Assembly (NCBI GenBank): GCA_900548275.1
Contig: URJY01000041.1
Span: 1-8,191 of the forward strand
Origin: an uncultured Opitutales bacterium
GTDB lineage: Bacteria; Verrucomicrobiota; Verrucomicrobiia; Opitutales; Intestinicryptomonadaceae
Direction of reading: 5' to 3'
DNA: 8,191 nt
Part shown: piece by piece, positions 6,771 to 8,191 of the stretch
How the letters are laid out: the number at the start of each line of letters is the position of its first letter
How positions within the stretch are numbered: the stretch's first letter is position 1
Notes under the pieces: generated by a model
The model's input: the letters and a program-made list of their open reading frames with translations, nothing else
Database searches by the model: none
Told to the model about the DNA's origin: nothing
Position numbers and translations under genes: made by a program

Positions 6771-6822
6771 CCGACCCGTTTGCGACAAATTTTTGTTTGT
6801 GAACGGGTCGTTTTTTTTTTTT
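6771..6822 (+). terminator. Strong intrinsic terminator between acpP and fabF
   Basis: A perfect 9-bp stem CGACCCGTT (6772-6780) / AACGGGTCG (6802-6810), with a second helix ACAAA (6785-6789) / TTTGT (6796-6800) inside, is followed by 12 T (6811-6822). It lies 21 nt after the acpP stop. Confidence 0.92.
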
Positions 6823-6881
6823 GCGGGAAAATCGGACGTGTGCTTCGGCTTTTCGGGCGCGTCCGCAGTCGTCATCTAAAA

Positions 6882-6886
6882 AAGGA
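6882..6886 (+). promoter_or_regulatory. Ribosome binding site of fabF
   Basis: AAGGA lies 5 nt before ATG at 6892. Between the acpP terminator (ends 6822) and this site I see no clear promoter in the roughly 60 bases, so fabF may depend on read-through or on a weak local promoter. Confidence 0.8.
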
Positions 6887-6891
6887 TTTAT

Positions 6892-8133
6892 ATGAAAGAA
6901 CGCATTGTAATCACGGGTATCGGTGTCATCTCTCCCTTCGGGGACGGTGTGGAAGTATTTTGGGATGCCCTCAAAAACGGCAAAAACGGCATCGACAAAG
7001 TTTCCCTTTTCGACGCAAGCCAGCTCAACTGCCAAGTCGCCGCCGAATGCAAAAATTTCGACGCGACGAAATATATGGACCCCAAGGAAGCCAAGCGCAG
7101 CGACCGCTACACGCACTTTGCCGTTGCCGCTTCGAAGTTGGCGATGAAAGACGCGGGGCTTGAGTCGGGCGTGAACGTCAAACCCGAACGCTTCGGCGTG
7201 ATTATCGGCTCGGGCGTGGGCGGTATGGACACCATCGAAAAGCAGTCGCGGGCGTTCATCGAGCGCGGGCCGCGCCGCGTTTCGCCGTTTATGATTCCCA
7301 ACCTCTTGGCGAATATGTCGTCGGGCGTGGTTGCAATCGACCTCGGCGCGAAGGGCGTAAACTTCAGCGTTGTCAGTGCGTGCGCAACCGGCACGCACGC
7401 AATCGGCGAGGCTATGCTCCACTTGCAGGCGGGGCGCGAAGACGTAATTCTTGCGGGCGGCAGCGAAGCCGCCGTAACGCCGCTTAGCTTTGCGGGCTTC
7501 TGCGCGATGAAGGCGATGGCGACCAACTTCAACGACGAGCCGCAGCGCGCTTCGCGTCCGTTCGACGCCGACCGCTGCGGATTCGTAATGGGCGAGGGTG
7601 CTGGCGTTCTCGTTCTCGAACGCTACGACCACGCCATTGCGCGCGGTGCGCACATATACTGCGAAATTTCGGGCTACGGGGCGACCTGCGACGCGTACCA
7701 CATCACAAGTCCCGACATCGAGGGGCGCGGTCTGGCGCAGTGCCTTATCCGCACGCTCGAGACTGCGGGCTTGCCGCTCGATTCCGTCGACTACATCAAC
7801 GCGCACGGCACGTCCACGCCCTACAACGACAAGTTCGAGACTGCCGCAATCCGCAAGGTCTTCGGCGAAAAGGCGGACAAGTTGATGGTAAGTTCCACCA
7901 AGAGTATGACAGGTCATATGCTCGGCGCGGCGGGCGCGATTGAGGCTGCCGTTTGCGCCAAGACAATCGAAGACGGCGTGGTTGCTCCCACAATCAACTA
8001 CGAGCATCCCGACCCCGACTGCGATCTTGACTACGTTCCCAATGTAGCCCGCGAAGCCGATGTAAAGGTTGCCATAAGCACCAACTTGGGCTTCGGCGGA
8101 CACAACGGAGCACTGCTCTTCAAAAAACTCTAA
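6892..8133 (+). CDS. fabF: Beta-ketoacyl-ACP synthase II (KAS II)
   Basis: At 413 residues it is the normal length for FabF. It condenses malonyl-ACP with acyl-ACP in fatty acid elongation. The thiolase-fold active site is complete: C164 in SACATGTHAIGEA, H305 in NAHGTSTPYND, K337 and H342 in TKSMTGHMLGAAG, and the gating phenylalanine in NLGFGGHN (F401). N-terminal IVITGIGVISPFG (5-17), GSGVGGMDT (107-114) and SRPFDADRCGFVMGEGAG (221-238) are all typical. An active-site Cys with two His, rather than Cys-His-Asn, makes it KAS I/II and not FabH. The length and the acpP neighbour favour FabF over FabB. The start is fixed by AAGGA 5 nt upstream and the MKERIVITG beginning. No T-tract terminator is visible before the window ends. 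Confidence 0.98.
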   Translation: MKERIVITGIGVISPFGDGVEVFWDALKNGKNGIDKVSLFDASQLNCQVAAECKNFDATKYMDPKEAKRSDRYTHFAVAASKLAMKDAGLESGVNVKPERFGVIIGSGVGGMDTIEKQSRAFIERGPRRVSPFMIPNLLANMSSGVVAIDLGAKGVNFSVVSACATGTHAIGEAMLHLQAGREDVILAGGSEAAVTPLSFAGFCAMKAMATNFNDEPQRASRPFDADRCGFVMGEGAGVLVLERYDHAIARGAHIYCEISGYGATCDAYHITSPDIEGRGLAQCLIRTLETAGLPLDSVDYINAHGTSTPYNDKFETAAIRKVFGEKADKLMVSSTKSMTGHMLGAAGAIEAAVCAKTIEDGVVAPTINYEHPDPDCDLDYVPNVAREADVKVAISTNLGFGGHNGALLFKKL

Positions 8134-8161
8134 CAAGCAGGCAAAGGCGAAGCCCTTGACG

Positions 8162-8177
8162 GCAGGCTGCAGCCTGC
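8162..8177. repeat. Perfect 16-bp palindrome, likely a dispersed intergenic repeat
   Basis: GCAGGCTGCAGCCTGC reads the same on both strands. It lies 28 nt after the fabF stop, in a GC-rich stretch, and has no T-tract, so it is not an intrinsic terminator. A short GC palindrome just after a gene suggests a REP-like intergenic repeat, but only one copy is visible here. Confidence 0.5.
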
Positions 8178-8191
8178 ACGGCTACGGAACT

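Noticed and set aside
6502..8136. A 544-codon open frame on the minus strand covering acpP and fabF
   Set aside because: It is the antisense shadow of two certain genes, lacks a recognisable domain, and crosses the terminator between them. Its length reflects GC-rich codon bias.

Overview
The window looks like a chromosomal segment from a didermic bacterium of moderately high GC, most plausibly a Verrucomicrobiota or related PVC-group lineage. This rests on the mix of genes: a WbsX/GH99-like enzyme, a secreted xylose-isomerase-like TIM barrel, an outer-membrane FadL-type porin, a short PabB-PabC fusion and a glycine-zipper DjlA. It also rests on the rarity of Shine-Dalgarno sequences. The outer-membrane porin shows the didermic envelope directly; the phylum is inference. 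No tRNA, rRNA, CRISPR array, transposase, phage gene or integrase was seen.

Layout. Positions 1-1148 (+) hold the 3' part of a GH99/WbsX-like glycan-active protein whose start is outside the window. It ends at an intrinsic terminator whose T-tract contains the stop codon of a convergent gene (1206-2900, -), a fused aminodeoxychorismate synthase component I / aminodeoxychorismate lyase for folate synthesis. About 100 bp of divergent intergenic DNA separates that gene from a + strand cluster: a signal-peptide-bearing TIM-barrel protein with a partly lost metal site (3000-3830), a DjlA-type J-domain co-chaperone (3848-4648) and a 107-residue protein I cannot assign (4654-4977). These three are packed with gaps of 17 and 5 nt and share a strong terminator, so they are probably one transcript.

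The second half is lipid-related: a FadL/TodX-type outer-membrane protein (5118-6374), acyl carrier protein acpP (6499-6750) and beta-ketoacyl-ACP synthase II fabF (6892-8133). acpP and fabF are the common fatty-acid-elongation pair, but here a strong terminator with 12 T lies between them, and each has its own AAGGA ribosome binding site. Two adjacent inverted repeats overlap a candidate promoter upstream of acpP and are the best regulatory candidate. A perfect 16-bp palindrome at the right edge looks like a dispersed intergenic repeat.

This is mostly ordinary housekeeping sequence, and I do not see a clear new multi-gene system. The items most worth a second look are the unassigned 107-residue protein downstream of djlA, the TIM-barrel protein with substituted metal ligands, and the acpP upstream repeats.
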